A DNA stretch of 64,000 bases from Acidobacteriota bacterium (GCA_033549365.1 JAWSUF010000001.1:248001-312000), one strand, 5' to 3'. Positions 50,208 through 59,153 are shown, counted from the stretch's first letter. Numbers and translations: made by a program. The notes: generated by a model from the letters alone, not told the origin.

Positions 50208-51617
50208 ATGGCTGATATTCTGATCGTCGATGACGACAAGGTCATTCGCGACTGGGTAGCGGAGGTCGTCACTCGGTTGGGGCATCGCCCCGTCTCAACA
50301 CCAAGTCTCCGGGAGGGCCTCAGGAAAATCCAATTCGCGCCGTTCGACATCGTTTTTCTGGACGTCGAGATGCCCGATGGAAACGGCCTGGACATCATGT
50401 CCGAGATCAAGGCGTCCCGGTATTCCCCGGAAATCATCGTGCTCACCGGGATGGGCGATCCCGACGAGGCCGAACACGCCATCAAAAACGGCGCCTGGGA
50501 TTATTTGGAAAAACCGGCTTCGTTCGACACCCTCAAGCTTCCCATTCTCCGGTCTCTGGAATATCGAACGGAAAGACGCCCGGGAAAACCGTCCAATCAT
50601 TTGAAAAGAAACGGCATCATCGGAGATTCGCAGGAGATCGCGTCCTGTCTGGAAATTCTGGCCCAGGCCGCCGACAGCGATGTCAATGTGCTTATCACCG
50701 GCGAAACAGGATCAGGGAAAGAGCTTTACGCCAAGGCGATTCATACCAACAGTTCCAGGGCCGAAAAAAATTTTGTGGTCGTCGACTGCACGGCGCTTCC
50801 TGAGACTCTTGTGGAAAGCGTTCTTTTTGGGCATGCTCGGGGCGCGTTCACGGGCGCTGAGCGAAGCGAGGAGGGGTTGGTCAAGCAAGCGGATGGAGGC
50901 ACTCTCTTTTTGGATGAGATCGGGGAACTGCCGTTTTTAATTCAAAAGCGATTCCTCCGCGTGATTCAAGAGCACCGTTTCCGTCCCGTCGGAGGCCGCC
51001 GGGAAATCGAGAGCGATTTCAGGCTTGTGGCGGCGACAAACCGGGATCTGGAAACCATGGTCCTGGAAGGGCGGTTCCGGGAAGATCTCCTTTTTAGACT
51101 TCGGACTCTTTGCATTGAATTGCCCCCTTTAAGAAGACTTCCCGAAGACCTCCCAAAAATAACGCTCTTCTATATCGACCAGTTGTGCGAGCGGTTCGGC
51201 ATAGAGCCGAAAGTCGCCTCTCCTGAATTCTGGAATGTCATTGTCTCCTATCCCTGGCCCGGTAATGTGCGGGAACTGATTCAAGCCCTGGAAAAAGCCC
51301 TGATTGCGGCAAAAGACGAACCGATGATGTACCCCAAACACCTGCCGACATATATTCGGATTTATTTGGCCCGGAAATCATTCCCGAAGCACCCGACAAA
51401 CCCGGGGAAACCGGAAAAACGTTCGGACGTTCGAGTCGCGCCGCCCGAATTGAAAGAGATTCGGAAAACGGCCGTTTCCGAAGCCGAAAAACGGTATCTC
51501 AAAGACCTGATCTCTTATACGGGCGGGGACATCAAGAAAGCCGTCCGGATTTCCGGCCTGTCTCGTTCCAGATTCTACACGCTATTAAAAAAAACCCGGA
51601 CGGATGTTGAGCCCTAG
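50208..51617 (+). CDS. NtrC-family sigma-54-dependent response regulator
   Basis: A 469-residue activator in three parts. The receiver (1-120) has D9-D10, phosphoacceptor D52, T80 and K102. The AAA+ domain (about 135-370) has Walker A GETGSGKE (165-172), the sigma-54 contact loop GAFTGA (212-217), Walker B LFLDEIGE (233-240) and the arginine-finger region RFREDLLFRL. The C-terminal Fis-type helix-turn-helix (about 425-465) contains DIKKAVRISGLSRSRFYTLL. No histidine kinase gene is adjacent, so it is an orphan. The nearby sigma-54 promoters are its natural candidates. Confidence 0.93.
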   Translation: MADILIVDDDKVIRDWVAEVVTRLGHRPVSTPSLREGLRKIQFAPFDIVFLDVEMPDGNGLDIMSEIKASRYSPEIIVLTGMGDPDEAEHAIKNGAWDYLEKPASFDTLKLPILRSLEYRTERRPGKPSNHLKRNGIIGDSQEIASCLEILAQAADSDVNVLITGETGSGKELYAKAIHTNSSRAEKNFVVVDCTALPETLVESVLFGHARGAFTGAERSEEGLVKQADGGTLFLDEIGELPFLIQKRFLRVIQEHRFRPVGGRREIESDFRLVAATNRDLETMVLEGRFREDLLFRLRTLCIELPPLRRLPEDLPKITLFYIDQLCERFGIEPKVASPEFWNVIVSYPWPGNVRELIQALEKALIAAKDEPMMYPKHLPTYIRIYLARKSFPKHPTNPGKPEKRSDVRVAPPELKEIRKTAVSEAEKRYLKDLISYTGGDIKKAVRISGLSRSRFYTLLKKTRTDVEP

Positions 51618-51678
51618 CCTGATCCGTTCACTCTTTATCAAATTCATCTGATCGTTCGTGCTCATTTACAGGAATAAG

Positions 51679-51693
51679 TGCTGTTAAAGAGAA
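51679..51693. promoter_or_regulatory. Possible UAS site 3
   Basis: TGCTGTT-A-AAGAGAA around 51686 keeps the left arm and part of the right arm of the palindrome at 47319. It lies 93 bp before the GG of the element at 51777. Confidence 0.4.
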
Positions 51694-51776
51694 CACGTCT
51701 CCGCTGAATCCCGGGGAAATCGGCCGGCAATATTGTCCCTTCCCCTTAATAAACGAATCTCGCGGTTTTCCGGGAT

Positions 51777-51793
51777 TTGGCATGTTTCTTGAT
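51777..51793 (+). promoter_or_regulatory. Degenerate sigma-54-like promoter P3
   Basis: TTGGCATGTTTCTTGAT has GG at 51779-51780 and ten bases, but GA instead of GC at 51791-51792. The -24 side is identical to P1 over TTGGCATG. It stands 61 bp before the barrel-protein gene. Confidence 0.45.
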
Positions 51794-51853
51794 TAATAGA
51801 GAGTGCACATAGAAAATTAAGTATCTTTGTAGCGTTTTGGAAAGAGGTGAAAC

Positions 51854-52465
51854 ATGTTTAAAACGATCGGTGCCATTCTCGGAGCAACGGCGTTTCTCGC
51901 CGTCGCCGCGACCGCGGTCTCAGCACAGGGCGTGGTGATGAACTCGGCCGAGACCATCAACAAGGGCAATATCAAGCTGGCCCTCTTCCCGGTCGTTCTT
52001 TTCGGCAAGAACGGCAGCGACTCCTCATGGGGCGTGGCCGGACGGGCCGGCTACGGAATCGCACAGCGCCTCGACATCGAGGCTAAAGCCGCGATCTTCG
52101 ACGGTCTCAAGTATTTCGGAGCCGAAATTGAATATTGGCTCCTCCAAGGGAAAACCGTTAACGTCTCGGCGGCGTTGGGCGGACATATCACGGACTTGAA
52201 GTGGGGAGCGGACAGTTCCGGCCTCGATACCACGCTTCTTGTCAGCACCGTGCCCCGGAGAAATCTGGAGATCTACGGGGGCCTTAAGCTCGCCTTCGAT
52301 TCATTCAAGAACTCGGATCACAGCGCGACCCTTGCGCATCTCGTGCCGGGACTCGAGTACCGCATCAGTAAAGACCTCGATGTCCTGGCCGAAGTTGGAA
52401 TTGCGCTCAACGACAACGCCCGCAGCTATGCCAGTGTGGGGTTGGCGTTTTATATTTCGCATTGA
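51854..52465 (+). CDS. Outer-membrane-type beta-barrel protein
   Basis: A 203-residue protein with a signal peptide (1-24, cut after VSAQ). The mature part is made of alternating hydrophobic strands (SSWGVAGRAGYGIAQRLDIEAKA, YFGAEIEYWLL, ASVGLAFYIS) and ends in an aromatic-rich strand, as small eight-stranded barrels do, although the last residue is His. An AAAGAGGTG site precedes the ATG. Expression from P3 would tie it to the sigma-54 regulon. Confidence 0.72.
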   Translation: MFKTIGAILGATAFLAVAATAVSAQGVVMNSAETINKGNIKLALFPVVLFGKNGSDSSWGVAGRAGYGIAQRLDIEAKAAIFDGLKYFGAEIEYWLLQGKTVNVSAALGGHITDLKWGADSSGLDTTLLVSTVPRRNLEIYGGLKLAFDSFKNSDHSATLAHLVPGLEYRISKDLDVLAEVGIALNDNARSYASVGLAFYISH

Positions 52466-52501
52466 CGTCTCTGCCATTTCCAATGGGGGGGTGTCCGGAG
52501 T

Positions 52502-52930
52502 ATGACGATGACTTTATTTTATTATTCGAGAGAACGTGATCACAATGCCAAGAGGCTTGAAGCGGCCATTCATTCCGTGATCCCGGAAGGAAAAATTGAA
52601 CCCTTTGAAAAACTGGAGGACTTAAGGGAGAGACTTCGGAGGCCGGTCGAATCGGATTCCATCGCGGTTCTCTCGGCTTTGAACCATGAAGAGCTTCGGC
52701 AACTGCAACCGCTCCGCAAGCTGCTTCCGGAGATTTATGTCGTTCTTGTCATCCCGGATCGAAAAGAGAGCACGGTCGATCTCGCTCATCTCATGTTGCC
52801 TCGATTCCTGAGCCAACGTCATGAGGATTTCACACACCTCGGCGAAGTTTTAAAAAAAATGTATAAAAAATCCCTTTCTCCTCCCAATTATTTTAATGAA
52901 AGATTTTCTCAGGAGTCGTCAAATGACTAG
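52502..52930 (+). CDS. Small receiver-like protein of unknown function
   Basis: A 142-residue soluble protein. Strand-helix alternation (LFYYSRE, SIAVLSALN, IYVVLVIPD) and size resemble a degenerate response-regulator receiver, but the phosphoacceptor Asp and the Lys/Thr pair are not recognisable. It may be a pseudo-receiver interacting with the nearby activator (inference). It starts 36 bp after the barrel gene, and its end overlaps the M48 protease gene by 8 bp. Confidence 0.6.
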   Translation: MTMTLFYYSRERDHNAKRLEAAIHSVIPEGKIEPFEKLEDLRERLRRPVESDSIAVLSALNHEELRQLQPLRKLLPEIYVVLVIPDRKESTVDLAHLMLPRFLSQRHEDFTHLGEVLKKMYKKSLSPPNYFNERFSQESSND

Positions 52931-54377
52931 ACAGATCGTTTCAAAAACCGTCGCCAAAGTCATCACCGCCGTCCTTATGGTTTGGGCGGTTTCCTGCGCC
53001 ATGAATCCGGTCACCCATAAAAGGGAATTCATGCTCCTGTCCTCGGCCGACGAACTTGAGATGGGCCGCCAGACGGATCCGCATATTTTACAAACCTTCG
53101 GCGAATACAAGAATCCCCAGCTGGATCGTTACGTCACCGCGCTCGGAAAAAAATTGGGCGCTTTGAGCCACCAGCCGGACCTGGATTATTCCGTCAAGGT
53201 GCTGGACAGCCCGGTCGTCAACGCTTTTGCCGTGCCCGGCGGGTATGTGTACTTGACCCGGGGGATCCTGGCCTACATCAACGACGAAGCCGAACTGGCC
53301 GGCGTCGTGGCCCATGAAATCGGCCACATCGCCTCGCGACACAGTGCCCAACAGTACAGCCGGGCCCAGCTCGCCCAGTTGGGATTGGGTCTGGGGAGCA
53401 TGCTTTCGGAAAGCTTTCGCAAATACGCCGGCCTGGCCCAAGCGGGGGTCGGCATGCTGTTTTTAAGCTTCAGCAGGGATATGGAACGCCAGGCGGACGC
53501 CCTGGGAGTCGAGTATTCCTCCAGGGCCGGATACGACGCCGATCATATGGCGAATTTGTTTGTTGCGCTGGAGCGGCTCAATCCGGGCGAGGCTCAAAGC
53601 GGACTTCCCGGCTGGTTCTCCACTCACCCCAACCCGCCCGATCGAATCGCCGCCATCAAACGAGACACACAGGCGTGGCGGGCTGAAAATCCGGAATACC
53701 GGTTTGCCGTGAATCGCAATGTCTATTTAAAGCATCTCGACGGAATGATCTTCGGCGAAGATCCGCGCCAGGGTTATGTCGAGAACGATATTTTTTATCA
53801 CCCTCAACTCCGATTCCGGTTTCCGGTCCCCGCAGGCTGGAAGGTCAACAACACGGCCTCTCAGGTGCAGATGATCAATCCGGAACAAAACGCGGCCATT
53901 CTCTTCTCCCTGGCTCCGGAAAAAACGCCTTCCGCGGCCGCCGATGCCTTCCTCAAGGAAAGCCAATCCGCCGTTATCAAACGGGAACGGACCCGAGTCA
54001 ACGGAATGGAGGCTCAGCGTATCGTCTCCGACGTCACGACGGAGCAAGGGATTCTGCGCGTTGTGTCGTATTTCATCCAGAAAGACAAGACCGTGTATGT
54101 CTTTCTCGGATATACGGCCCAGGCGCGGTTCGACGGAGTTTTCCCCGTTTTCGACCGGACCATGAGTCAATTTCAAAACTTGACGGAATCCCAAAAAATC
54201 AATGTCAAACCCGAACGACTGGCCCTGAGAAGAACGACAGCCCAGGGGAGCTTGCGTCAAGCTTTCCAAAAATTCGGCCTGCCGGAGGCCAAGTGGGAGG
54301 CCCTGGCGATTCTCAACGGTATGGAGCTGGACGATGCCGTTCCTCCCAATACCACACTCAAGGTTGTCGTGAAGTAG
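52923..54377 (+). CDS. Lipoprotein M48 metalloprotease (BepA/Oma1-like)
   Basis: A 484-residue lipoprotein with lipid-anchor Cys25 (WAVSC). The M48 domain (about 45-270) has H131-E-x2-H135 (HEIGH) with downstream E in MERQADALG as third ligand, and PGGYVYLTRG just before. The remaining part (about 285-484) holds two small domains, the last being LysM-like in style (VPPNTTLKVVV). Such periplasmic proteases degrade or help fold outer-membrane proteins under stress. AGGAG lies 7 bp before the ATG. It ends the cluster started by the barrel gene. Confidence 0.88.
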   Translation: MTRQIVSKTVAKVITAVLMVWAVSCAMNPVTHKREFMLLSSADELEMGRQTDPHILQTFGEYKNPQLDRYVTALGKKLGALSHQPDLDYSVKVLDSPVVNAFAVPGGYVYLTRGILAYINDEAELAGVVAHEIGHIASRHSAQQYSRAQLAQLGLGLGSMLSESFRKYAGLAQAGVGMLFLSFSRDMERQADALGVEYSSRAGYDADHMANLFVALERLNPGEAQSGLPGWFSTHPNPPDRIAAIKRDTQAWRAENPEYRFAVNRNVYLKHLDGMIFGEDPRQGYVENDIFYHPQLRFRFPVPAGWKVNNTASQVQMINPEQNAAILFSLAPEKTPSAAADAFLKESQSAVIKRERTRVNGMEAQRIVSDVTTEQGILRVVSYFIQKDKTVYVFLGYTAQARFDGVFPVFDRTMSQFQNLTESQKINVKPERLALRRTTAQGSLRQAFQKFGLPEAKWEALAILNGMELDDAVPPNTTLKVVVK

Positions 54378-54443
54378 GTTTTCGGCAAAGACCACCGGGC
54401 GTTTCATAACGCCGCAATAACACATTATTCCTATAAAATCATG

Positions 54444-54494
54444 TTGATATCGGCGGGTTTTTAGGCTATCTTATTTGAGGGATAAGATTATCCC
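54444..54494 (+). promoter_or_regulatory. Promoter and operator of the rrf2-resB-ccsA operon
   Basis: TTGATA (54444-54449), 17-bp spacer, TATCTT (54467-54472). Directly after the -10 lies GGGATAA-GA-TTATCCC (54479-54494), a 16-bp palindrome covering the start point, placed where Rrf2 itself could repress. Confidence 0.6.
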
Positions 54495-54521
54495 CTTACG
54501 TTTGTCATCGAGGAGTCGCTC

Positions 54522-54980
54522 ATGATCCGATTGTCAACCAAGGGCCGTTACGGAACGCGCCTGATGCTCAATCTGGCCCGTCGCTTCGGCAACAACGGAT
54601 CGACCGTTATCCTGAGGGACATTTCCGACGAGGAAGGCATTTCCATCCGCTATCTGGAACAGATCATCATCCCCCTGAAGATCAACAAGCTCGTCAAAAG
54701 CGTCCGGGGAGCCGGAGGAGGCTATACCCTGGCCCGCGATCCCGCCCTCGTCAAGATGAGTGAGATTCTCCTCGCCCTCGAAGGAACCTGCTGTCTCGTC
54801 GAATGCGTCGAGGATCCGGACTACTGCGAAGAAATTCCCTACTGTCCGGCGCATGAGGTCTGGAAAGAAGCCACAACGCTTCTTAAGGAATACTTCGAAA
54901 GCATTTCCCTCAAAGACCTCATGGCCATCGAGGATCGCAAGCTCAAAGGAGGCCGCGGCGAAATCCGGAAGCGGACGTGA
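54522..54980 (+). CDS. Rrf2-family transcription regulator
   Basis: A 152-residue regulator. The winged helix (1-80) shows the Rrf2 N-terminus LSTKGRYGTRLMLNLA and the wing VKSVRGAGGGYTLAR. Cysteines C95, C102 and C108, spaced x6 and x5, are close to the IscR iron-sulfur ligands (with C90 and C91 in addition), so it probably carries an Fe-S cluster and senses redox, NO or iron. It is the first gene of an operon with resB and ccsA, the two parts overlapping by 4 bp (GTGA). Confidence 0.9.
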   Translation: MIRLSTKGRYGTRLMLNLARRFGNNGSTVILRDISDEEGISIRYLEQIIIPLKINKLVKSVRGAGGGYTLARDPALVKMSEILLALEGTCCLVECVEDPDYCEEIPYCPAHEVWKEATTLLKEYFESISLKDLMAIEDRKLKGGRGEIRKRT

Positions 54981-56311
54981 GCTTTTTCGGTTCTCTTCGC
55001 CTGGCCCTCATTCTGATCATCCTCATCGCCCTGGCCGCGGCGCTGGGAACATTCATCCCCCAAAATCCTCCGCCGGGAGCGATTGAGGGCAAATTCGGCG
55101 GTTTGGCTCCCCTTCTCTTCCGTCTCCAATTCACAAATCTCTACAGCTCTCCGTGGTTTCTGGGCCTTCTGCTTCTCTTCGCTTTGAATCTTCTGGCCTG
55201 CAGCCTGCCGCGGTCCGTGACCGCGTTTCGCCGTGTTTTTCGCCCCCAGGAAGGACTGGATGCCCGCGGAATTTCCGCATGCCGGATTCGCGACGGGTTT
55301 AACTCGAAGATCCCGTTTGAAAGCGCCCGGACACATATCCGCCGCAGACTCGCCGACGCAGGTTGGCGGGTCCACGAAAAAACCGGAGACACCGAATCCA
55401 TCCTCCGGGCCGGGAAGAAAACCGCCGGGCGCCTCGGATCGAGCCTCGTTCATCTCGGTCTTCTGGTCATTCTGGCCGGAGGGCTGGCGACGGGCCTCGG
55501 CGGATTCCGGGAAAGGATCATTCTTTCCATCGGAGAGACGGCGGCCGTCACGGGACGGGACATGGAGATTCGTCTCGACGACTTCACAACGGACTATCAC
55601 CCGGAAGGCGGGGTCAAGTCCTGGAAGAGCCTGGTTACCGTACTCGAAAACGGCGCGGAGGCGGCGTCCACCGTGATCCGGGTCAACCATCCCCTGACAT
55701 GGCGGGGCCTGTCGTTCTATCTGGAGAGCACAGGATGGGACTGGCACAAGGCCGAGCTCGATATTCGGGTCGGGCGACCGGACCGTCCGGAGCCGGAGCG
55801 CTTCATCCTCAGCGAAGGCCTCTCGGCCGCCCTCGAGGACGGGACGGAAATCCGAATCCGGCATGTCGTCCCCGACTTTTTTATCACCGAAGACAACGAA
55901 ATCGGGACGCGGACCTTCGAGCCCCGCAATCCGGCCGTTCTCGTCGAGGGGCAAACGCCCGGGGAAGATTTTTTCCAGGCCTGGCTGTTTTCCCGCCATC
56001 CCGAATTCAACCGCATCCGCGGACCGGAAGATCTGGATGTCGTCCTCGAGTTCCGGGACGTTTCCGTCGGCCCCTATGCCGTTCTGGGTGCATCACGGGA
56101 TCCGGGAGTTCCCTTGATCTGGTCGGGCTGCGGAATCATCATGGCCGGTCTTCTTCTTGTGTTTTATTATCGACCGCGGGACATCCTGATTCACATCATC
56201 CGTAGGGACGGAGGATCCGAAATCCGGGCCGGTGGATCGGCAGCCAAGGGCCGAGAGCAATTTGCCGGGGAATTTTCGGATCTGATGACCGCATTGAGGA
56301 GAGAACCATGA
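54977..56311 (+). CDS. resB: ResB/Ccs1-like cytochrome c biogenesis protein
   Basis: A 444-residue membrane protein starting with GTG. Two helices near the N-terminus (about 8-24 and 58-75), a third at about 155-173, a large soluble domain outside (about 180-365) and a last helix at about 375-392 give the ResB plan. LGTFIPQNPP after helix 1 is typical. With CcsA it carries haem and attaches it to apocytochromes in system II. It overlaps both neighbours, so the three genes are co-translated. Confidence 0.88.
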   Translation: MSFFGSLRLALILIILIALAAALGTFIPQNPPPGAIEGKFGGLAPLLFRLQFTNLYSSPWFLGLLLLFALNLLACSLPRSVTAFRRVFRPQEGLDARGISACRIRDGFNSKIPFESARTHIRRRLADAGWRVHEKTGDTESILRAGKKTAGRLGSSLVHLGLLVILAGGLATGLGGFRERIILSIGETAAVTGRDMEIRLDDFTTDYHPEGGVKSWKSLVTVLENGAEAASTVIRVNHPLTWRGLSFYLESTGWDWHKAELDIRVGRPDRPEPERFILSEGLSAALEDGTEIRIRHVVPDFFITEDNEIGTRTFEPRNPAVLVEGQTPGEDFFQAWLFSRHPEFNRIRGPEDLDVVLEFRDVSVGPYAVLGASRDPGVPLIWSGCGIIMAGLLLVFYYRPRDILIHIIRRDGGSEIRAGGSAAKGREQFAGEFSDLMTALRREP

Positions 56312-57126
56312 GCGAGACGGCCTTTTTCACAATCGCATTCGTCGCCTATGCCCTGGCGGTCGCGGCCTATTTCGTCTTTCTTTTTTCGGGCCGGGACAAG
56401 GCGGCTCGGTTGGGTTTTCTTTTGGCGGCGGCCGGCTGGGCGGCCCATACGGGGGCCATCATCGCCCGGACCGTCACGGCCGGGCGCGCCCCGCTGGCCA
56501 ACATGTACGAATCCGTGTCCTTCCTGGCCTGGGCTTCGGCGGTTGCCTTTCTGGGGATGGAGCTCAAATTCAAAATAAGGAAAGCCGGCCCGTTCGTCCT
56601 TCTCATCGTCCTCGGACTCATGGCTCTGGCCTCATCGCCGCTGATGCCCGGAGAGATCTCGCCCCTCGTCCCCGCGCTCCAAAGCTACTGGCTCTGGCTC
56701 CATGTTTCCGTGACACTGATCGGCGAGGCGTTTTTCGCGGTGGCGTTCATCACGGCGATCCTCTATCTCATCTCTGAACGGAAAGCCCGGACGTCGGGCG
56801 ACTCCGGCGCGGCCAAGGCCGCAGATCTTTATGACCGGGTCACGTATCGGGCCGTCGCAGCCGGGTTTCCCTTGTTTACGCTGGGCGCCCTGGTTTTCGG
56901 CATGATCTGGGCGGAGAGGACCTGGGGGCGGTACTGGAGCTGGGATCCCAAGGAAACCTGGTCCTTCATCACCTGGATGGTTTACGCGCTTTATCTCCAT
57001 ACGCGGATTGTCATGGGCTGGAAGGGAAGGCGGTCGGCCGTCGTGGCAATCCTCGGATTTCTGGCCGCCCTTTTCACCTACTTCGGCGTCAACTACTTGT
57101 TGAGCGGTCTTCACAGCTACAACTGA
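56308..57126 (+). CDS. ccsA: CcsA/ResC-like haem-handling protein
   Basis: A 272-residue protein with eight predicted helices. The WWD-type haem motif WGRYWSWDPKETW is near 210-222, with flanking His residues in the helices (HTGAI, LHVSV, LHTR). CcsA transports haem and joins it to c-type cytochromes with ResB. Its presence implies c-type cytochromes although none lies in this window. It overlaps resB by 4 bp (ATGA). Confidence 0.91.
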   Translation: MSETAFFTIAFVAYALAVAAYFVFLFSGRDKAARLGFLLAAAGWAAHTGAIIARTVTAGRAPLANMYESVSFLAWASAVAFLGMELKFKIRKAGPFVLLIVLGLMALASSPLMPGEISPLVPALQSYWLWLHVSVTLIGEAFFAVAFITAILYLISERKARTSGDSGAAKAADLYDRVTYRAVAAGFPLFTLGALVFGMIWAERTWGRYWSWDPKETWSFITWMVYALYLHTRIVMGWKGRRSAVVAILGFLAALFTYFGVNYLLSGLHSYN

Positions 57127-57255
57127 GGCGGGAAGACGGCGCCGTTGACATCGAGGCGGCGATATCTTGACCCGGTTCTTTCCAAATTGGCATTTTTTTC
57201 CTAAGATAGAATTATGGAACCGCGGGTGTCGGATTTCCGAATGAGGAGTTGTGAC

Positions 57256-58599
57256 ATGTTCAAACGTTATTTCCCGGCCGTTGCGCTTATCGCGGTCATT
57301 CTCCTGGGCACGGGTTCCCCTGTTGTTTTCTCGAATCAGCCGGCCGCGGTCCGGGATATCGACAACATCCTGCCCCACAGGGAACGGGCCCGGATCGAAA
57401 ACGCCTGGCTCGAATGGCGCCTGGATAACATCGTTCCCGCCTTGATGCGACGAGAAAACATCGACATGTGGATCGTCATGAACCGCGAATACAACGAGGA
57501 CCCGGTTTACCTGACCATGGTTCCTCAACCGGCCATGGCCTCCGCAGGGATGTCGGCCCTCATTTTCCACGACAGGGGCGAAGCCGACGGCATTGTGCGC
57601 TTTTCCTGCGGGCCCCGGGCGGCCGGCGCCCACTACCCCAATATCTGGACGGACAGGAGTCTCGGGCAGTTCGAACGACTGGCCGAATTCATCCGTGAAG
57701 CCGATCCGCAGCGAATCGGCGTCGGAATCTCGCGCGTCTGGGCTTACGGCGACGGTCTGTCCGTCAGCATCCGGGACAGACTTGTCGAGGCCCTGGGCCC
57801 GGAACTCTCCGGGCGGCTGGTCTCCGCGGAACACTTGGCCGTCGGTTGGCTGGAGACGCGGAGCCCGATGGAAATTTCCGCCTATCGCTATGTGGCCGGA
57901 ATCGCCCACGATTTGATCCGCGAGTTCTTTTCCAACCGCGTCATCGTGCCTGAAGTGACGACAACCGACGACGTTGTCTGGTGGATCCGCGACCGGATCG
58001 CCGGGCTCGGTCTTGAAGCCTGGTTCCAGCCGACCGTGTCGCTCCAACGCCGTCAGGACACCGCAAGAGACAATGTCATCCGGCGGGGCGATCTTCTGCA
58101 CTGCGATGTCGGCATCGTCTATCTCGGCCTGTGCACGGATATGCAGTGGCAGGCCTATGTCCTCCGCCCTGAAGAGACCGATGTCCCGGCCGGGCTCAAG
58201 GACGCCTTGCGCCGGGCCAATCGTGTCGCCGACATTTTGATGGCCGAGTTCGTCGAGGGGCGGACGGGCCGCGAGATTGTCGAGGCGGCCATGGCCAAGG
58301 CTGAAGCCGAAAACCTGCGGCCGCTTATCTACACCCATCCGATCGGCTTCCACGGCCACGGCGCCGGATGTTTCATCGACGCCCGGCCCGAGGATCGGAT
58401 CGACGAAAACAACAAAGACCGGAAGTATTATCCCCTTTACCCGGATACCGCCTACGCCATCGAATTCAGCAGCACGACAAGCGTTCCGGAATGGGGCGGT
58501 CAGGATGTCCGTATCGGTTTCGAGGAGACGGCGATTTTCACCGGGGGTGTCTGCCGGTTCGTCGACGGCCGCCAGACCGAGTTTCTGATCATTCATTGA
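57256..58599 (+). CDS. Exported M24 metallopeptidase (Xaa-Pro aminopeptidase-like)
   Basis: A 447-residue protein with a signal peptide (1-27), a creatinase-like N-terminal domain (about 40-195) and a pita-bread M24 domain. The five metal ligands are D284 (HCDVG), D295 (CTDMQ), the first or second His of GFHGHG near 367, a Glu in AIEFSS and E in GFEETAI. It should remove residues before proline from exported peptides. ATG 57256 follows AGGAG at 7 bp. An in-frame ATG at 57241 is possible. Confidence 0.87.
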   Translation: MFKRYFPAVALIAVILLGTGSPVVFSNQPAAVRDIDNILPHRERARIENAWLEWRLDNIVPALMRRENIDMWIVMNREYNEDPVYLTMVPQPAMASAGMSALIFHDRGEADGIVRFSCGPRAAGAHYPNIWTDRSLGQFERLAEFIREADPQRIGVGISRVWAYGDGLSVSIRDRLVEALGPELSGRLVSAEHLAVGWLETRSPMEISAYRYVAGIAHDLIREFFSNRVIVPEVTTTDDVVWWIRDRIAGLGLEAWFQPTVSLQRRQDTARDNVIRRGDLLHCDVGIVYLGLCTDMQWQAYVLRPEETDVPAGLKDALRRANRVADILMAEFVEGRTGREIVEAAMAKAEAENLRPLIYTHPIGFHGHGAGCFIDARPEDRIDENNKDRKYYPLYPDTAYAIEFSSTTSVPEWGGQDVRIGFEETAIFTGGVCRFVDGRQTEFLIIH

Positions 58600-58658
58600 G
58601 TCTGCGGGGACGTCCGGCGGTTTCCCGTCACGGCCGCGTTCCGCTCATCAGACCTGAA

Positions 58659-58688
58659 GTGACCCTTAAGAAGATCCTGTGCTATAAT
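58659..58688 (+). promoter_or_regulatory. Probable sigma-70 promoter of a lipoprotein gene
   Basis: GTGACC (58659-58664), 18-bp spacer, perfect -10 TATAAT (58683-58688), about 45 bp before the ATG at 58734. Confidence 0.5.
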
Positions 58689-58733
58689 TTGAAAAGAAAA
58701 ATCAGCTTGTCGCGACAAATACGGAGGGGCACC

Positions 58734-59153
58734 ATGAGATCATTGATATATTCAGGAGGACTGATTCTGCTGGCCGGTCTGACGGCCTGTTCCGCCGGAA
58801 AATCGCCGCGAATGGAGTATTATAGCGGCCAGAATGTCCCCGAGGGGTATATTCAAGTCGTCAGGACGACGGAGACCGAAGTGGAATTCCGGATTGCCGT
58901 GAAATTCACGATCACTCATCTTTATCACTTGCTTCTCGATGGAAATGAGCCCGTGGCGGAGGGATGGTTTCCGACGCGGCGCCTCGGTGATTCTCAGTCT
59001 TATTCCGTAACTCTCCATTTGAAAAAAGATCTCAGGCTCGAACCCGGAAAAACATACCGCCTCTGCATCGGAAGCCAGAACCCCGAGGCGGTTTATGTCC
59101 ATTCGAGCACCTATCGCTGTCTTGCGGAGTACGAGTTCCTCTTCGAGATCTGA
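58734..59153 (+). CDS. Small lipoprotein of unknown function
   Basis: A 139-residue protein with lipobox LAGLTAC and mature Cys near 19. The rest is a short beta-sandwich-like domain (EVEFRIAVKFTITHLYHLLL, SYSVTLHLKKDLRLEPG, YRCLAEYEFLF). A GGAGG site lies 6 bp before the ATG. I do not recognise a family. It is monocistronic with its own promoter. Confidence 0.72.
   Translation: MRSLIYSGGLILLAGLTACSAGKSPRMEYYSGQNVPEGYIQVVRTTETEVEFRIAVKFTITHLYHLLLDGNEPVAEGWFPTRRLGDSQSYSVTLHLKKDLRLEPGKTYRLCIGSQNPEAVYVHSSTYRCLAEYEFLFEI

Noticed and set aside
57187-57203. TTGGCATTTTTTTCCTA as a further sigma-54 promoter before the M24 gene
   Set aside because: The -24 part fits, but CT stands where GC is required at -12, and there is no related upstream site.
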